Of a stretch of 64,000 nucleotides of DNA, positions 11,447 through 23,939 are shown piece after piece. A program made the position numbers and the translations under genes. The notes beneath the pieces are model-generated. The model did no database searches, had not been told where the DNA came from, and saw only the letters and a list, made by a program, of their open reading frames with translations. Within the stretch, counting starts at the first letter, position 1. The number at the start of each line of letters is the position of its first letter. Source of the stretch: Icerya purchasi. Taxonomy: Eukaryota; Arthropoda; Insecta; Hemiptera; Monophlebidae. The stretch covers positions 140,876,172 to 140,940,171 of the forward strand of contig CM077115.1 in assembly GCA_039619475.1 (NCBI GenBank). Direction: 5' to 3'.

Positions 11447-11999
11447 TGCACCAAATATTTCAGTGGAATTCTACCAAAAACTGTTGTAAAATTACGAATT
11501 TTGTAACATTTTTTATTTTCCACAGTTAGAAAGGGGCAGTAGTAATTTAAATAACTGCATGAAAATACGATTTACCATTGCAAGCCGGATAATTTTTCAT
11601 GTTTCTTTGAAAAGCAGAAATTATGAAAGTTGCGTATTTAAATGTAAAAATTAAAACTCACTTTCAAAAAATGCGTAACGTTGGAACAATCGATTGCCTT
11701 CTAACTGCTGAGCACTGATAATCGCGTAAGAAGTTAAAAATATATAAAATGTCACCTAAAAATCACTTTCAAAACGCCGACCGATGTTGACATTTAAAAT
11801 ATGCAGCAAACATCGAACTCGGCATCACAAAAAATGAACATTTCAAAGAACCATTTAATTTAAACCCCCATTCTAAAACGGTACAAGAAGCCAGTTGTAA
11901 GGTTTTACTGTAGAATTTAAGCGAACCCAAAATATACCCGAGACATGTCTATATAAAAGGATATACTTTGAAAGAAAAACATTTTTCCAAACTTACCAC

Positions 12000-12647
12000 A
12001 TTCAGATTGAGTTCCTTTGGATTCCAGGTCATGTACTAGGAAATCAAAGAGTTGATCACTCTAGGTGCAGTTGTTAATGGACTTGCCCCATTAATAAATT
12101 TGCATTGTCTAAAAAGTTACATTATAACTTTTGGTCGGACTCATGCCCTTCCTCCTATTCTAATCAATTTTCCTTTTAAATTTTTCTATTCAACTGTATC
12201 TTCCAGTTAATCCCCTTCGTTTCATAAATTCCCGTCTTTGCAGCGCTATATTATTTCCTCTTTATGTCGGTTACGCTTCGATCATAGCTTCCTTCAACTC
12301 GCTATCGAGTTTCACTTTCAGACTCTCCTTTTATTGTCCACTACATCTTTCCATTGATATCCACAAATGTAATTCTAACCACATCCTTGTCGAATGTTCC
12401 ACTCTGTCGTCTGAACGTTTCCTTCTCTACTCTCAGCTTCTGAGACTTAATATTCCAGCTCTCCTTAGTGCAACATCTGTTCTCTCCTTTCCTTCGCTAT
12501 CTGTTATCACTCCCCTTGGTTCTTTCCATTGATGCTATAGCCGACCGCATACGAATATCTAAATAATTAATTCAGCGTTATTTTTCTTCCTTGTCGAACA
12601 TGAGTGTCAATGGCTCTTTATCAGCGAGCCAAAAAAAAAAAAAAAAC
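12000..12647 (+). pseudogene. LINE 3' fragment: RNase H end plus poly(A) tail
   Basis: The plus strand begins with FLWIPGHVLGNQRVDH at about 12005-12060. This is the conserved RNase H segment normally written W-I-P-G-H-x-G-x-x-G-N-E-x-A-D, here with a deletion and a changed acidic residue. The Cys/His tail follows in shifting frames, and a 3' untranslated region ends in a poly(A) run at about 12631-12646. Stops and frameshifts make it dead. The poly(A) end gives the orientation and a precise 3' boundary. Confidence 0.7.
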
Positions 12648-12903
12648 AGCGGATATTTTACTTCAAATTTGAGTCGCTTGAGGGCGCTGGAAATTTCAAA
12701 GTTCAGAACTTTTTTTTTTTTCCGGACCTGGTTACATCAATTAAAAAAACACACTAGTTGAAAGTAACGAAAATGTATTTCATTTTCTTAAAGGAAAAAA
12801 GAATTCTTTTAACCACAAAATAAAATTATGTAAATAATGTATAATCATTGTATCGGTAAGTGATCAGGAAAATAAAATGACTCCGTTGGATTCGTTATTA
12901 ATA

Positions 12904-12935
<32 letters not shown>
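12904..12935. repeat. (ATT)n microsatellite
   Basis: About ten ATT units. Confidence 0.95.
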
Positions 12936-12949
12936 GAATTGGCCAACTA

Positions 12950-15900
12950 TGGACCACGTGAAATATCTTCGTGATGGCTGTTTCTTCCTCTTCCTTTCAC
13001 TCCAGTATTTCTTCATTGTTTCTCCTTTCTTGAATTAAATTTATTCTAATAAGCATAAATTTATAAATAAATATCATTTTAATAATATTAGAATAACAGA
13101 TTATAAAACTTTCTCATAAACTACAAAATAACACTATACGTATAAACTAGCATTTCGCAGAAAAATATTGCCGTAAAATTTAAAATAAATCGATTAATAA
13201 ACTAGCAAGCCCTAGAAAAATTATTCGCTTGCTTTGCAGAAACCGCATTTTATGGAAACGCAACCTGTCTATACTCTCAGTGTGCAATTGAGGTGATTTT
13301 TTTGATAACAAATTCTTGTTTGTATGGTACAGTTTTACTTCTAGTTAGGATTTATTCCTTCCCGAAAACTATTCATTCTAACGTGCGTGTCGGTTTTTAT
13401 TGTAACCTTTTCGACAAAAGAATATTTATCGTGATGGGAAGAATTAAATGATGAATTATAGCTAGAATGAATACTTCCGTAGGCAAAATTTAGTCGTTCC
13501 CCATGTAGCCGCTCCACTGAATTGCTCGCCCAAATTTGCGGCGAAAATGTAGCCGGCGAATTTTCATATCTATATAAACATGCCAGAGAGAAAATCAGCA
13601 AATTCCGTTCATTTTTCATGTTGGGGTTGAATTGTGATTAAATTGCAGATCGTTCTCAACCTGTTCAAATATTAAATAAATGAGGCCGCATTTCCTTGAT
13701 TTTGAATTTTCGTATTCGTATGTTATAATTAAACATAGTGATTGAATTTTCTTCCACCTGAAAAATGTGAGAAACGCATAAAAACACAAAATTTACTTAG
13801 AAGACGAAAAAACAAAAACTTAATACCGGTAGTACAGTTAAATTCAATGTACAAAAATGAAAAAGAAAAATTCAGCCAATTTTAAACTCGGGAAAAAGAT
13901 TTGACTATAACAAATTTAAAAGTTACTTTTGAAAGACAATTAAAGACGTATATGTATATTCAGAGAGAGGAAATGTTTAGGTCTAACGTATTCTGCTTTT
14001 TCCTGTTTTACAAAGTAAAAATTACCTTCACTCTATGGATTATACTATGGATTATAATTTTCAACATTGCAGTACAATTTAAAAAAATTAATATTTAAAA
14101 TTAATTTTTTTCGAATCCGAATATTAAATAATGTTGCGTATATTATACTATCTGAAATTCTCGAAAAATCGCTATATAAAAGACTTATCTAAACTCAAAT
14201 AATATCATTTGCTTACATAAATTTGTTTAAAAAAAAACACAGTACCTCTTATAATTTATAAAACTGAAGTCGGCCTTGAAAATCGTACAATCTGTTCAGT
14301 GGTTTTCTAGATATGAAAAAAACATTTGGTAAGATGTGGTAAATAGGATTTTTCAATAACACAAGAACTATTTTGCACGTACACTACGTATACGGTAGTT
14401 AGAAAACTGTTAATTAAAATAGCACCTACATTGTGTATAATATATGTAAATAGGGAAAACTTTAGTGTGTTGTTGAGCATTATTTTATGTCTACTACAAT
14501 TGCATGTGAATCGTTGTTCAGTACAATTGTTTAAGTTTAATATGCGAAATATTACTTTAAGAAGAATATTTTTACTCGCCGTGCTTGAGTGAAATCGACA
14601 GCTCGTAATACTAATGGAAAACTGATTTGATGCTTTGACTAATAGCTTCTTCAAAGTCATATCACAATATTTTCAGGTTGAAATGTAAACGGTTCCTTTT
14701 GTTACATAGTTCTCTATTACATGTCGAAATAGGCGCATGTAGGTTTCCTTATTCTTATTTTTGAGAAGATGGAATAGGCTCCCGTTAGAATTGTAGGAAA
14801 TATTTATTCGCACATTTTCTTCATTCGTAAGAATAACTTCAGACATTGCAAATTTCAATTGCAGGAAAAAATTACGATTATTGCTAATCGTTCGTTAGCA
14901 AACAATTTGCCTCTCGTACTGTTATTAAACTTGAACTTTTTCACTGCCAAATAAACCTCTTTACACATAAGAGCAGTTTAGGATATTGCTGTAATCGGAG
15001 ATTTGCAATATTATCCCTTATCAGTTTTAAATCTTTTTGTGTTAGTGCTATATTATGCAGTTTTACTTCTTTTTGTATCGCTTTAACGGTTTTTCATCGA
15101 TTTCATTTACTTTCTTCTTAATGAAATTACTGAGTAGTTACTGTTCATTAAGATTCTTTTCTTACAAAGATCTATCATTATGTTCGTTTGATACTCTAGA
15201 TAAAACTGTACCATCTGCAAGTGTGAGCAGCTGAACTTCATAAGTTGTTTGTGCACCTTACGATGAAATTATTAAATTTATTTTACTAAATTAAAATTGT
15301 ACATATAAACGCGGTTCAATGAAAGCAACGTGTATAAATTATGTATGTTTATGGGTTAATAATATTTATATTAAATTAACGGAAATGTTTTGAAATTTTC
15401 ATTCGGATTTTTTATATCTATTTGCATTCCACAATTTTACAACCAGTTCAGTATTTTATGTGTGTAGCGTGAATAAATAATATATGTTTTTGGATTAAAG
15501 AATAAATTAAATTAATATATTTATACTATAAATTAGTAAGCAGCACAAAATAATAGGAACATAAAAATAATAAAGAGACCAGAAAAAAAGTAAACGATAA
15601 AAGGAAATTAATACAGTAAACGAAGATTTATAAAAAGGAAATACAAAAAGATACGAGAACCCAGAAATATGTTTTTAAATATTTAGATTTAGAATTTTTA
15701 TTTGTTTTTTCGTTTGTGTACAAATTAGTAAATGCATTAGCTTTCAAATAGATTATGGAATTTAATAGTAATTCAATTAATATTTTTAAATATTATTAAA
15801 GTTTTGCATAAATACCAATGATGGAAGAAGATCTATTATGAGAAGTTATACCTAAAAGAGAGGAAGTGTTTGTGGATGAAAAAGATAACAGAAATATTAC

Positions 15901-16230
15901 TAATTTCTTTAATATAAAAATGATGAAAAAGCGGGATTAATTCACACAAGTCTAAACGAAATTTACATAAAGTGTAGTTGTTAACGAAATTAAACGAGTA
16001 AAATAAAAGGTAAAATTTAAAAGTATATTTGAACTCCACAAAAAAGATAATCTAGTAAAAGGTGTTTTTTGTTTTTTTTGGGGGGGCTTATATGCAAAGA
16101 CAACCCCCATCGGTCATTATATTAGAGGAAGGTTAAATTACAATTTTTGATGACATTATAAATGTGAATATAATATCCAATATAAGGGGCGATATTATTT
16201 GTAGCCAAGACGAACTTGTTTTACATGGAA
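12950..16230. other. AT-rich non-genic region
   Basis: Minus-strand frames at 13341-13619 (92 codons) and 14307-14660 (117 codons) have no recognisable domain, signal peptide or splice context. The sequence around 14255-14320 resembles the ends of other hemipteran dispersed repeats but cannot be classified. Nothing else is supported. Confidence 0.4.
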
Positions 16231-16238
16231 GGTCTACT

Positions 16239-17470
16239 CTAAGATTTTGGGCCAATGTCCTTGTAGACGAACCCAAAAAAAAAAAAAAAAAAGATTAACC
16301 AATGAATTATATAATACTGTTTGAGTGTTTTTGTATCGGCTGCATTCGAAAAATAAATGGTCCACGTCTGCCAACTTATCCCTATCATCCGAGTGTGGAA
16401 AAAAGGGGACTGACTAAGCCCCTCCTGCTTATACATAGAATATTGTAATTGGTTAACTCCAAATCGTAACCGACATATCGTTACTATAAATTTCCAAGTA
16501 TTGTTAATCCCTCTATCCGAAACCGGAACATACCACGGTGATCTAGGAATATACGGTTGAATGGATTTATATAATTTTGATTCATGTGGATTGTACCAAA
16601 GGGAATTCCAATATTCTTTGTGGGCACACTTAATGAAATATAAAAGATCTTTGCTAGGGAATTTTCGAATTAGTAAAGCAACCTCAAGAGCCGCTGATTT
16701 TGCTGCTTTATCCACTATTTCATTACCATCTACACCCGTCGGAATCCACACCAGCTTTATATTAATCCCCTTTTCTGCCAATTCAGTCAAGTATGATGTT
16801 ATTTTAAGAGTAAGCAGGGGTGCCTTAAAGTTAGAAGAAAGATCTTGCAGAAACATTATGCAGCTTTTCGAGTCATTTAGAATGAGTCAATTCCCTGAAA
16901 AATTATGCCTAATGGCGAATAATAAAAATTTAATAATTGCCACGCACTCCGCAGTAAAAACTGCGGAGAAACGAGGCAGCGTCAATTTTTTTATTATTAT
17001 TTTTAATTAAAGGAAATATAAAAAACAGAACCAACTTGATGTGAGTTTTTTGACCTATCCGTAAATATGTACCTATATCCCGGCCAATTATGAGTCGTTA
17101 TACTATAAAATAGATTATTTAAATTATAGTTGGGACCTAAGTGTTCTTTAGAAATAAGAGAAAGAGAAAACATCAACTTGTGGGGTGAAGAAATTATGAC
17201 CATAGGGCATGGACAAATATGTTCAAAAAGAATCATTAAGAGTAACCAATTACAAAAAGTCCTGTAGTTTTAAAGCCGACAAAGCTAACTGGAATTTTTT
17301 TCTGAATTAAATCTCCCAATAACCTTGATTTCTTTGAACTTACTAATTAGATTATAGTGGTCTACCGGATTATGTTTTAATAAGAATTTGTCCTCCGAAA
17401 TGGAAAACCTAATCTCCAGTAATAATATATTGGTTTCAGCCTCAATGACCTCTACTGAGGTTGTCGTAAA
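16239..17470 (-). pseudogene. Decayed I-type LINE 3' end with RNase H domain
   Basis: On the minus strand 17003-17236 holds RYIFTDRSKNSHQVGSVFYI, the first acidic strand of RNase H. The region 16860-17000 supplies the alpha-helical segment (FTAECVAIIKFLL) and LNDSKS with the second acidic residue. The frame 16239-16856 contains KLVWIPTGVDGNEIVDKAAK, the third RNase H segment with the usual His replaced by Thr, followed by a Cys/His tail. Upstream, 17240-17470 gives EVIEAETNILLLEIRF, the linker after the reverse transcriptase. Frame breaks disable it. It stops abruptly at the poly(A) end of the neighbouring LINE near 17472. Confidence 0.8.
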
Positions 17471-17473
17471 AGG

Positions 17474-18170
17474 TTTTTTTTTTTTTTTTTGATTTTTGTC
17501 CCAACAACAGGAAAAACTAAGCTAAAGAACTAAATAGCTAGGCGGTCCGAAATGGACGCAACAAAGGACAGCAGCGCAGGCACCGCAGAAGATGAAGGAA
17601 AGGAGAGGATAATGGAAGAGTTATAAAGAGTAGGGAGACCTAATGACAAGAGCTGACTGTATAAAGGGAGCGTTCGTTACGAAGAGCAGGACACTCGAAG
17701 AAAATGTGATCAGCATCAGCATCACATATAAGAGGAAGATCACAATCGTGAAGAGAACAATAAGGAGACGGTGACAGAGCAAATCGAAAACGAGAGGAGG
17801 GGAGGAGAGAATGATTGATCCGGAGATGAATTAGGGAGACAATAGAAGAGCGACGGCCGAAAGGAATAGAATGGAACCAAGACAGGGAACGAGGAATCGG
17901 CTGAATAAAACGGTGTAATGCCAATGACAATTAGAAAATAGGGAGAGATAAATATCCCACCAAAGTCTGGCGTAATTGGAGGTGGATAAGGAAAGGATAT
18001 CTGAAGAAGGGAAATGGTTGAGGAATGAATCAAGGTGACCAGCAGAACAAGCCAAAGAATCGGCTGCGTCATTGCCATCAATTCCAGAATGACTGGGGAC
18101 CCATAAAAAAAAAAAAATAAGAATAAAGCGGGATGACTGCAGAGGGGAGGTAAGAGAACGAATTGAGGTT
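17474..18170 (-). pseudogene. LINE 3' fragment with poly(A) tail (same family as 3.0-3.6 kb)
   Basis: The minus-strand frame 17640-17930 encodes IHLRINHSLLPSSRFRFALS and, further on, DADHIFFECPALRNERSL, the RNase H-distal Cys/His tail seen also at 3030-3600. Upstream, 17740-18081 in another frame has remnants of the RNase H end. The poly(A) tail is the T run at about 17475-17491. The element abuts the 5'-truncated LINE at 16239-17470 in the same orientation, which suggests it inserted into or next to that copy. Confidence 0.75.
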
Positions 18171-18174
18171 ATTT

Positions 18175-21100
18175 TGTATTACTTTATAATAAATTATTAT
18201 ATGAAAATATACTTGAACATGAAGAGGAAAAATAAATGAATAAATAAAAAATAACTACAAAATAATGCGGGCCTAAGGAATGCAAGTAAAAAAAGTACAA
18301 TTACAAACAGAAATTTAAATAATTTTTCAAGTATATATTTGAAAGAAATATATGTGCATATTATAGAAATTATGTCGGTTATAAGTTGAAACAGAAATGA
18401 AAGATTATAGATTAAAATATATATATATATATATATATATATTCGCTTGAGGGAAATGATAAATATTACAAGCTGCGTAATTCTCTGCTGCGGTCGATAT
18501 TATAATGTTGCTTTTTCGAAATTCAAGTAAAGAAGGAGCACTTCTTTCGAACCTTTTAGTCATGTGCATGATAAAAAGTTAAAAGCACTTGGAGCACAGA
18601 GATAGGACTTTGGAAACTAATAATTAAGCAGTGGCTGCTTGAAAACAAATAAATGAGTGACAGTTAATTCTTAATTGTATATGATGGTGGAAAATCGATC
18701 ACATGTATATAATTAAAACGGATGTTCATCAAATGTTATCGATAGGTGTACTGTGTATAATGTTAAGTAGGTATTAAGAAGCTTTGTAATTATATTTATG
18801 GATAAACGATGATAAGAGTATTGGGCACCCGCAGACGACGGGCAGTATGCCTTGTCGGACTCGCAACTCATTAAAAAAATAAATAAAACAAACTATTAAT
18901 GAATAACTGCGCTAAAAACTGTTCGAATAGCTGCAGATTTCAGCCGGAAATGAATATTTCTTTCTTTTAGTCTTTTGTCTAGAGGATGTGGGTGCTTTTT
19001 ACAAAAACATTCCGGCGAATTTTATATATAATATATTTTATCGGCTCGGTAAAGAGAAACTGATTTTAGTAGTAATTTCTACAAATTACCTTTTCATTTT
19101 TATAACTTAAACTTGGGCTTAGACTTCTATTCTTTTATCACTCCCTATCAAAGATATCAAAATGTCTCTGCAGAAATGGTTATTATTATAAAATAGAAAA
19201 TCCTTTATTTACCGCATTAAACTACTTCATTAGAAAAAAAAATGGACAAAGATATCCTATTAAATTCAACTAAAATTTAAAGAAATAAGATAATACTGAA
19301 ACTGTTTATGTACATCATTATTATCATAGTAAGTTTTACCGCCAAAATCGCTTTAAATGAAATTTTATTTTAATTGTAAATTCGTATGCGTTTTCATTTA
19401 AAATTCAAGTAGAATACACTATTATATTATGTGATTGAACATTAAATGATCGAATTACAATTTTTTTGATTTTTTTTTTTTCCAATTCGAATGATAATTT
19501 TTACAACTGAAGTTTTGATGGGCACGACAGTCGAAATTAAAATTTTTCCCGGAACCCTCTTCTTTCAAACTCTAATTAGCTATATTATAACGATAGATGC
19601 GTTATCCAACTGCTTCGAAAATTTTACACGGTTGCGTATATACTTTAAGGTAAATTAATTATTCAACGCGAAACTATTTCGTACTAATGTGAAAAACCAG
19701 CTTTGTGAAGCATAATGTATCGCGCACTGAAAATTCTCCATTTTCAAATAAGGAATTATCGTTATTTACATTATTTTATGTAACATTCGCACGAAAAATG
19801 AATAGAGTTTTCTGCAACATTCCTGTAAACATGCATATATATTCCTCAATTGTTAAAAATATTTTACAATTAGAGTCACTATGCTGATAACCGGATAATA
19901 CTATTTTCCGCAAACTGTGAAGTTTTTTTTTTTAATAAATTGAAATATGGTTTCGTTATTAGCAAATTAACGTTCCATCGATATTATAACACGTCCGAAA
20001 AAAAATGACTTTTTCCAGTTTTTAAAGTTTACGGTGTTACAACGACCGAAATTTTACGTTGAATTTACACATTTCTTTTTTAAAGCATCTTTTTATTTAC
20101 ATATTTAAGGTCTTTTTTTTTTTTTAGGTTCAACAACTAAAATATCGCAATAACATTTTTTTTATGATAGCGAGGGTAGGAGGTTAACTTAATTGGTTAT
20201 AATAAATGTTGTTATGCTGTGAAAAATTTTTTGACTTTTGCTGCATATTTCAAATTTCACATCAATAGGTTACCGGATGGCGAGTTGTCAATTTTTAAGG
20301 GGGATGATTTTTTAGATAGAAATTTCGTATTCGATATGTTCCCTTTCCAGTTTTTCGCGTCTAGAATAATCGGCTTTCCCAAAATATATTACCCGTTCGG
20401 TAAAGAGTGTTTTAATTGCGATACTTACGTGAACAGTTTCAAGTTTACTGTATTTTTAAATACCGTTCCAGACTTATCCCGTTGCGATTTTTATGCAATT
20501 TCTAAACCATCTTAATGGGATTTACAATGTTTGTATATGATACATTAAACAATATTATATTGGAAGCGGCAATTTGTGATAAATTGAAAAATCACTGAAA
20601 AAGCGACTTTTATTCATTCTCGATTACTTTTCACCGGTTTTGTATAATAAAACAAAACTGGTCCATTTCGTTTAAAGATGGTACGCAATTCAGTTCTCAG
20701 CAGGTGGGCTGTTTAGGATCTAGTCTGTAATTTCGGTTATACTTCCCGATGCGTTACTGGTGCGCAATTCAGTGCTCAGTCAGTGGTACTTCGAAGTAGG
20801 ACCTAGTTCGAACTCGTTGACGCACATTGAAAATATAGAAAAATTCCTCTATCGCTGATTTAGTGCCCACAGTTGAAGACCCCCCCCCGCCCCCTTCAAA
20901 GAAAAAAAGTTTTTTAAACGTAGATAAATCTTGTTTTTTTTTTTTGCTCTTTCCGATCCGAGGTAGTAGTTTGTTCTAAAAACGGTTTTTTCTAACAAAC
21001 ACGTTAATAAAGCTTTTGTTAATTTTTAAAACATGGCCAAAAACTAGTTTTATTTATGTTATTGGTTTTGTTGCTTTAATGAAATCCTGGCATGACGTAC

Positions 21101-21915
21101 TAATTCTTTCTTTCTGATAATTTAATATAGAGCTTAATGTGGTTTTTAAAGAAAAATAATTAGATAGTGCTTTTTTCTATTGCTTTTTTTTTTTTTTTTT
21201 GTTTGTTTCATCCTAACTATACTGACCCTTATCTGCCTTACAATCGAAATAAAAGAATCACTGCTATTTCTTATTTTGATTTAATATTTATCCAAGAGTA
21301 AGTAACAATTATTTCATTACCATCGAAAGCGTACGTATCGAAATGCGGGAAACTGATTAAAACTTCTTCCGTGTATTTTGTACATACGTCAAATTCTCAC
21401 TTGCAATAAATATTTCTTTCAACCATTTTTGTCTTCATGGAATAGAAAAAAAAATCCGTTTAAAACGAGTACTCAAATCATAAACGACCAAAAGCGTATT
21501 TTCAACAGAAATTATAATTTGTGACGTAACTCAGGCTTGTATGTATGTATATGTATTAACCGTGCAAAAATACGGGCATATGCTATAACAAAACTGACAC
21601 GCGCGGTTACTTACTCCATATGTCCTTTCCAATTTTATTTTATTACTTTTTCTTTTTTCAGTTCCATTTGATATTGGATAATTGTTGATATTTAAATAAT
21701 AGAACTGATTAAAGAAATAATGTCGAGCCTTTAAAAAGAACACAAAAAACAAGGGGTTTTTGTATATGCACGATTTATTTTTATTTTGAACTAACAATCT
21801 TTTTGAACCACTTAAAATTGAAACCACCCTTGTACCGTTAAACTTTCTTTTGATTCCAATGTAACCTTCCCAACATATATGTTAATTTGCTTATTTGTTA
21901 CTGATAGTTTATTTT
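18175..21915. other. AT-rich non-genic region
   Basis: A (TA)n tract lies at 18417-18442. A plus-strand frame at 20219-20515 (98 codons) has an unusually mixed amino-acid composition with four Cys/Pro-containing segments, but no start context, splice sites or known family. Around 20660-20800 two imperfect direct repeats carry the words GCGCAATTCAGTGCTCAG and ACGCAATTCAGTTCTCAG. No gene is supported. Confidence 0.4.
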
Positions 21916-21919
21916 GAAA

Positions 21920-21970
21920 CAAAAGCTAACCCCTATGTCACGCATCTGCAGACCACTGAGCTACATACAT
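21920..21970 (-). repeat. tRNA-like A box (possible SINE relic)
   Basis: The minus strand reads GTAGCTCAGTGGTCTGCAGA, an excellent tRNA D-arm/A-box sequence. No matching B box or acceptor stem is intact downstream, so it is a relic at best. Confidence 0.3.
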
Positions 21971-22274
21971 CATTAATTTATTCATGGCAGTTTAATTTAT
22001 CTAAAAAAAAAAAGAAAGAAAGAAAAAGAAAAAAAGGAGACAAAGAGAGATCGTGAAATTTTACACTATGTGGTACCTAGAAAATTAACAAGCGTGAGAC
22101 ACGAATTACACTTTGTGATGTAATTCGATATAGAGTATTGAGTTAAAATCCGAATTAAATAACACCGGCAGAAACAAAGGAATCGGTATGCACCAACATA
22201 AGTAATTAAAAATATCTCTCTCTTCTATTCCTCAATCTTTCGATTGGTGGTCAATTTTCTTGGAAGTACTATAC

Positions 22275-22790
22275 TTAGAATCGCGATACTTTTAAATCTC
22301 TAGCTTGCACTTTCTGTTTCACTAACTGGTAATTATCCTCTTTGGTGTCTTCTAATATTTGCCTAATGAATTTCTGTCTCATTCTTGGTCTTTTTCCATT
22401 TATTAATCCTTCTATTATCGTTGTTAGGTATCTATTATTTCTTATAACATAATCCAATTACATCTTCTTTCTCTTATGGTCCTCATTAAGCATCTTTCTT
22501 CATTAATGCGTTCGAGCAATTCCGTGTTTCTAATTTTATCTAGCTATTTAATTTTCTGCATTTTCCTCCAAAACCATAATTCGAAAGCCTCCAGCTGTTT
22601 TTGCCTTCCCTTATTTATTGTCCACGTCTCTGCTCTGTATAAGAGCATGCTCCATACGTATGTCTTTATTAATTTTTTCCGCAGTTCTACACTTATGGCT
22701 TTGAACATTAGCAATGAGTTCTTTCTAATGAACGCGGCTTTCGCCTGCGCTATTCTGGACCTTATTTCCAAAATATATAAATAGAAAAAT
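22275..22790 (-). pseudogene. RTE-like LINE ORF2 C-terminal fragment
   Basis: The minus-strand frame 22544-22771 reads EIRSRIAQAKAAFIRK, LRKKLIKTYVWSMLLY, AETWTI, KQLEAFELWFWRKM. This is the conserved C-terminal region of RTE-type non-LTR reverse transcriptases that follows the catalytic core. A second frame, 22275-22457, continues with LTTIIEGLINGKRPRMRQKF. A segment between them is missing or frame-shifted. It is 5'-truncated, lacking the endonuclease and catalytic motifs. A second, better preserved relative lies at 25140-25660 in the same orientation. Confidence 0.8.
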
Positions 22791-22934
22791 CAAGCGAAGA
22801 CTGATTCTCATGTGCTGACAGTATCTCAGCGGAGTTAGTAATAAATTGTAATAGCATTTATACAATGTTAATTTTAAAAATTTTATAATTACTTTAAACT
22901 GTTGTTATGCCGAGATGATAGTGTTCAGGATATA

Positions 22935-23935
22935 TATATATATATACTAGCTGACCCGGCGAACTTCGTACCGCCTTAGAAAGTAAACTTTGTGTTAACT
23001 TATTAGCTGAATTAAATTCAGTTTTTTATTAAGAAAAAATTAATACTGAAAATGAATTAAGTTCAATAAATGTGTAAAAACCAAAAAGACAAATATTTTG
23101 AAATGAATGTAATTTACGCGGCAGCAAGGCATTATTAACTCTAATAACAATAATCAGTATAAATTTATATTAAAAATTTAATGTACTTTGGAAACATGTT
23201 TTTTCGGGCTATATCATCAGCTAACAACACAGAGCACACACTCAATTTATATACTTTTTAATAAAGTGTGTACTCTATGCAGTTAGCTGATGAGATGGAC
23301 TATACACGAAAAAACGTGTTTCTAATGATCTCTAATTTCTTAAAGTAAATTTATACCGATTTTTAAGATTCCGTACACACTATAAACGATGGAATCCCAA
23401 TAAGATAGTTCAGGAACGACAAAAAATATTTATTTCTGTTATAGTTCAGAAACGGTTCGACTTATCGCAATTGGATCATAAATTGCAATTAAACTTCTAT
23501 CTGTGACAATTTACAACTTTAAACTGAGCGATTACCCTGGGCGGTAAAAAAACCTCTAGAATACATAATATGGAATTCAGAACGAATACCCTTAAAAAAT
23601 TCGTAATTCGTCACCAGATAACTCTTTAAAAGCGAAATTTCAAATATAAAACAAAACACAGGAGCCCTTTATGGAAATTCAAAAATTACGGTTAAAAAAT
23701 TATTTAAACCCCCCTTTTGGACCAAAAACGGCAAAAAAAAATGAATTTTCTTCATAAATTCGTAAAAACATTTTGTAATGGACCGAATTGTGAATCTAAA
23801 CCATTCTCGAATCTACTTGAATACACACAAAAAATTTCATTAAAATCTGTCCAGCCGTTTAGGAGGAGTTCAGTCATATACACACGCACAGAAGAAATAT
23901 ATATATTAAGATATATATATATATATTAAATACGT
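22935..23935 (+). repeat. Dispersed repeat starting TAGCTGACCCGGCGAACTTC
   Basis: After a (TA)n tract the sequence begins CTAGCTGACCCGGCGAACTT, a terminus I recognise from many insect repeats. It ends near 23870-23935 with CCAGCCGTTTAGGAGGAGTT and a run of TA. The inner part (23358-23745) is repeated at 29031-29440. No intact coding is seen. The class (LINE-derived or other) is not settled by this copy. Confidence 0.6.
23191..23322. repeat. 132-bp imperfect hairpin within the dispersed repeat
   Basis: Left arm GAAACATGTTTTTTCGGG..CATCAGCTAAC..AGAGCACACACT pairs with right arm AGTGTGTACTCT..GTTAGCTGATG..CGAAAAAACGTGTTTC, around an AT loop near 23247-23265. Small bulges are present. It may be a nested MITE or a fold-back part of the host repeat. 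Confidence 0.7.
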
Positions 23936-23939
23936 ATCG

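Noticed and set aside
14307..14660. 117-codon minus-strand frame
   Set aside because: No similarity, no splice sites, no regular start context; chance frame in AT-rich DNA.
16561..17010. 149-codon plus-strand frame
   Set aside because: It lies antisense to the RNase H domain of a minus-strand LINE, whose motifs are clear on the other strand.
20219..20515. 98-codon plus-strand frame with mixed composition
   Set aside because: It looked exon-like, but no flanking splice signals of quality and no family match.
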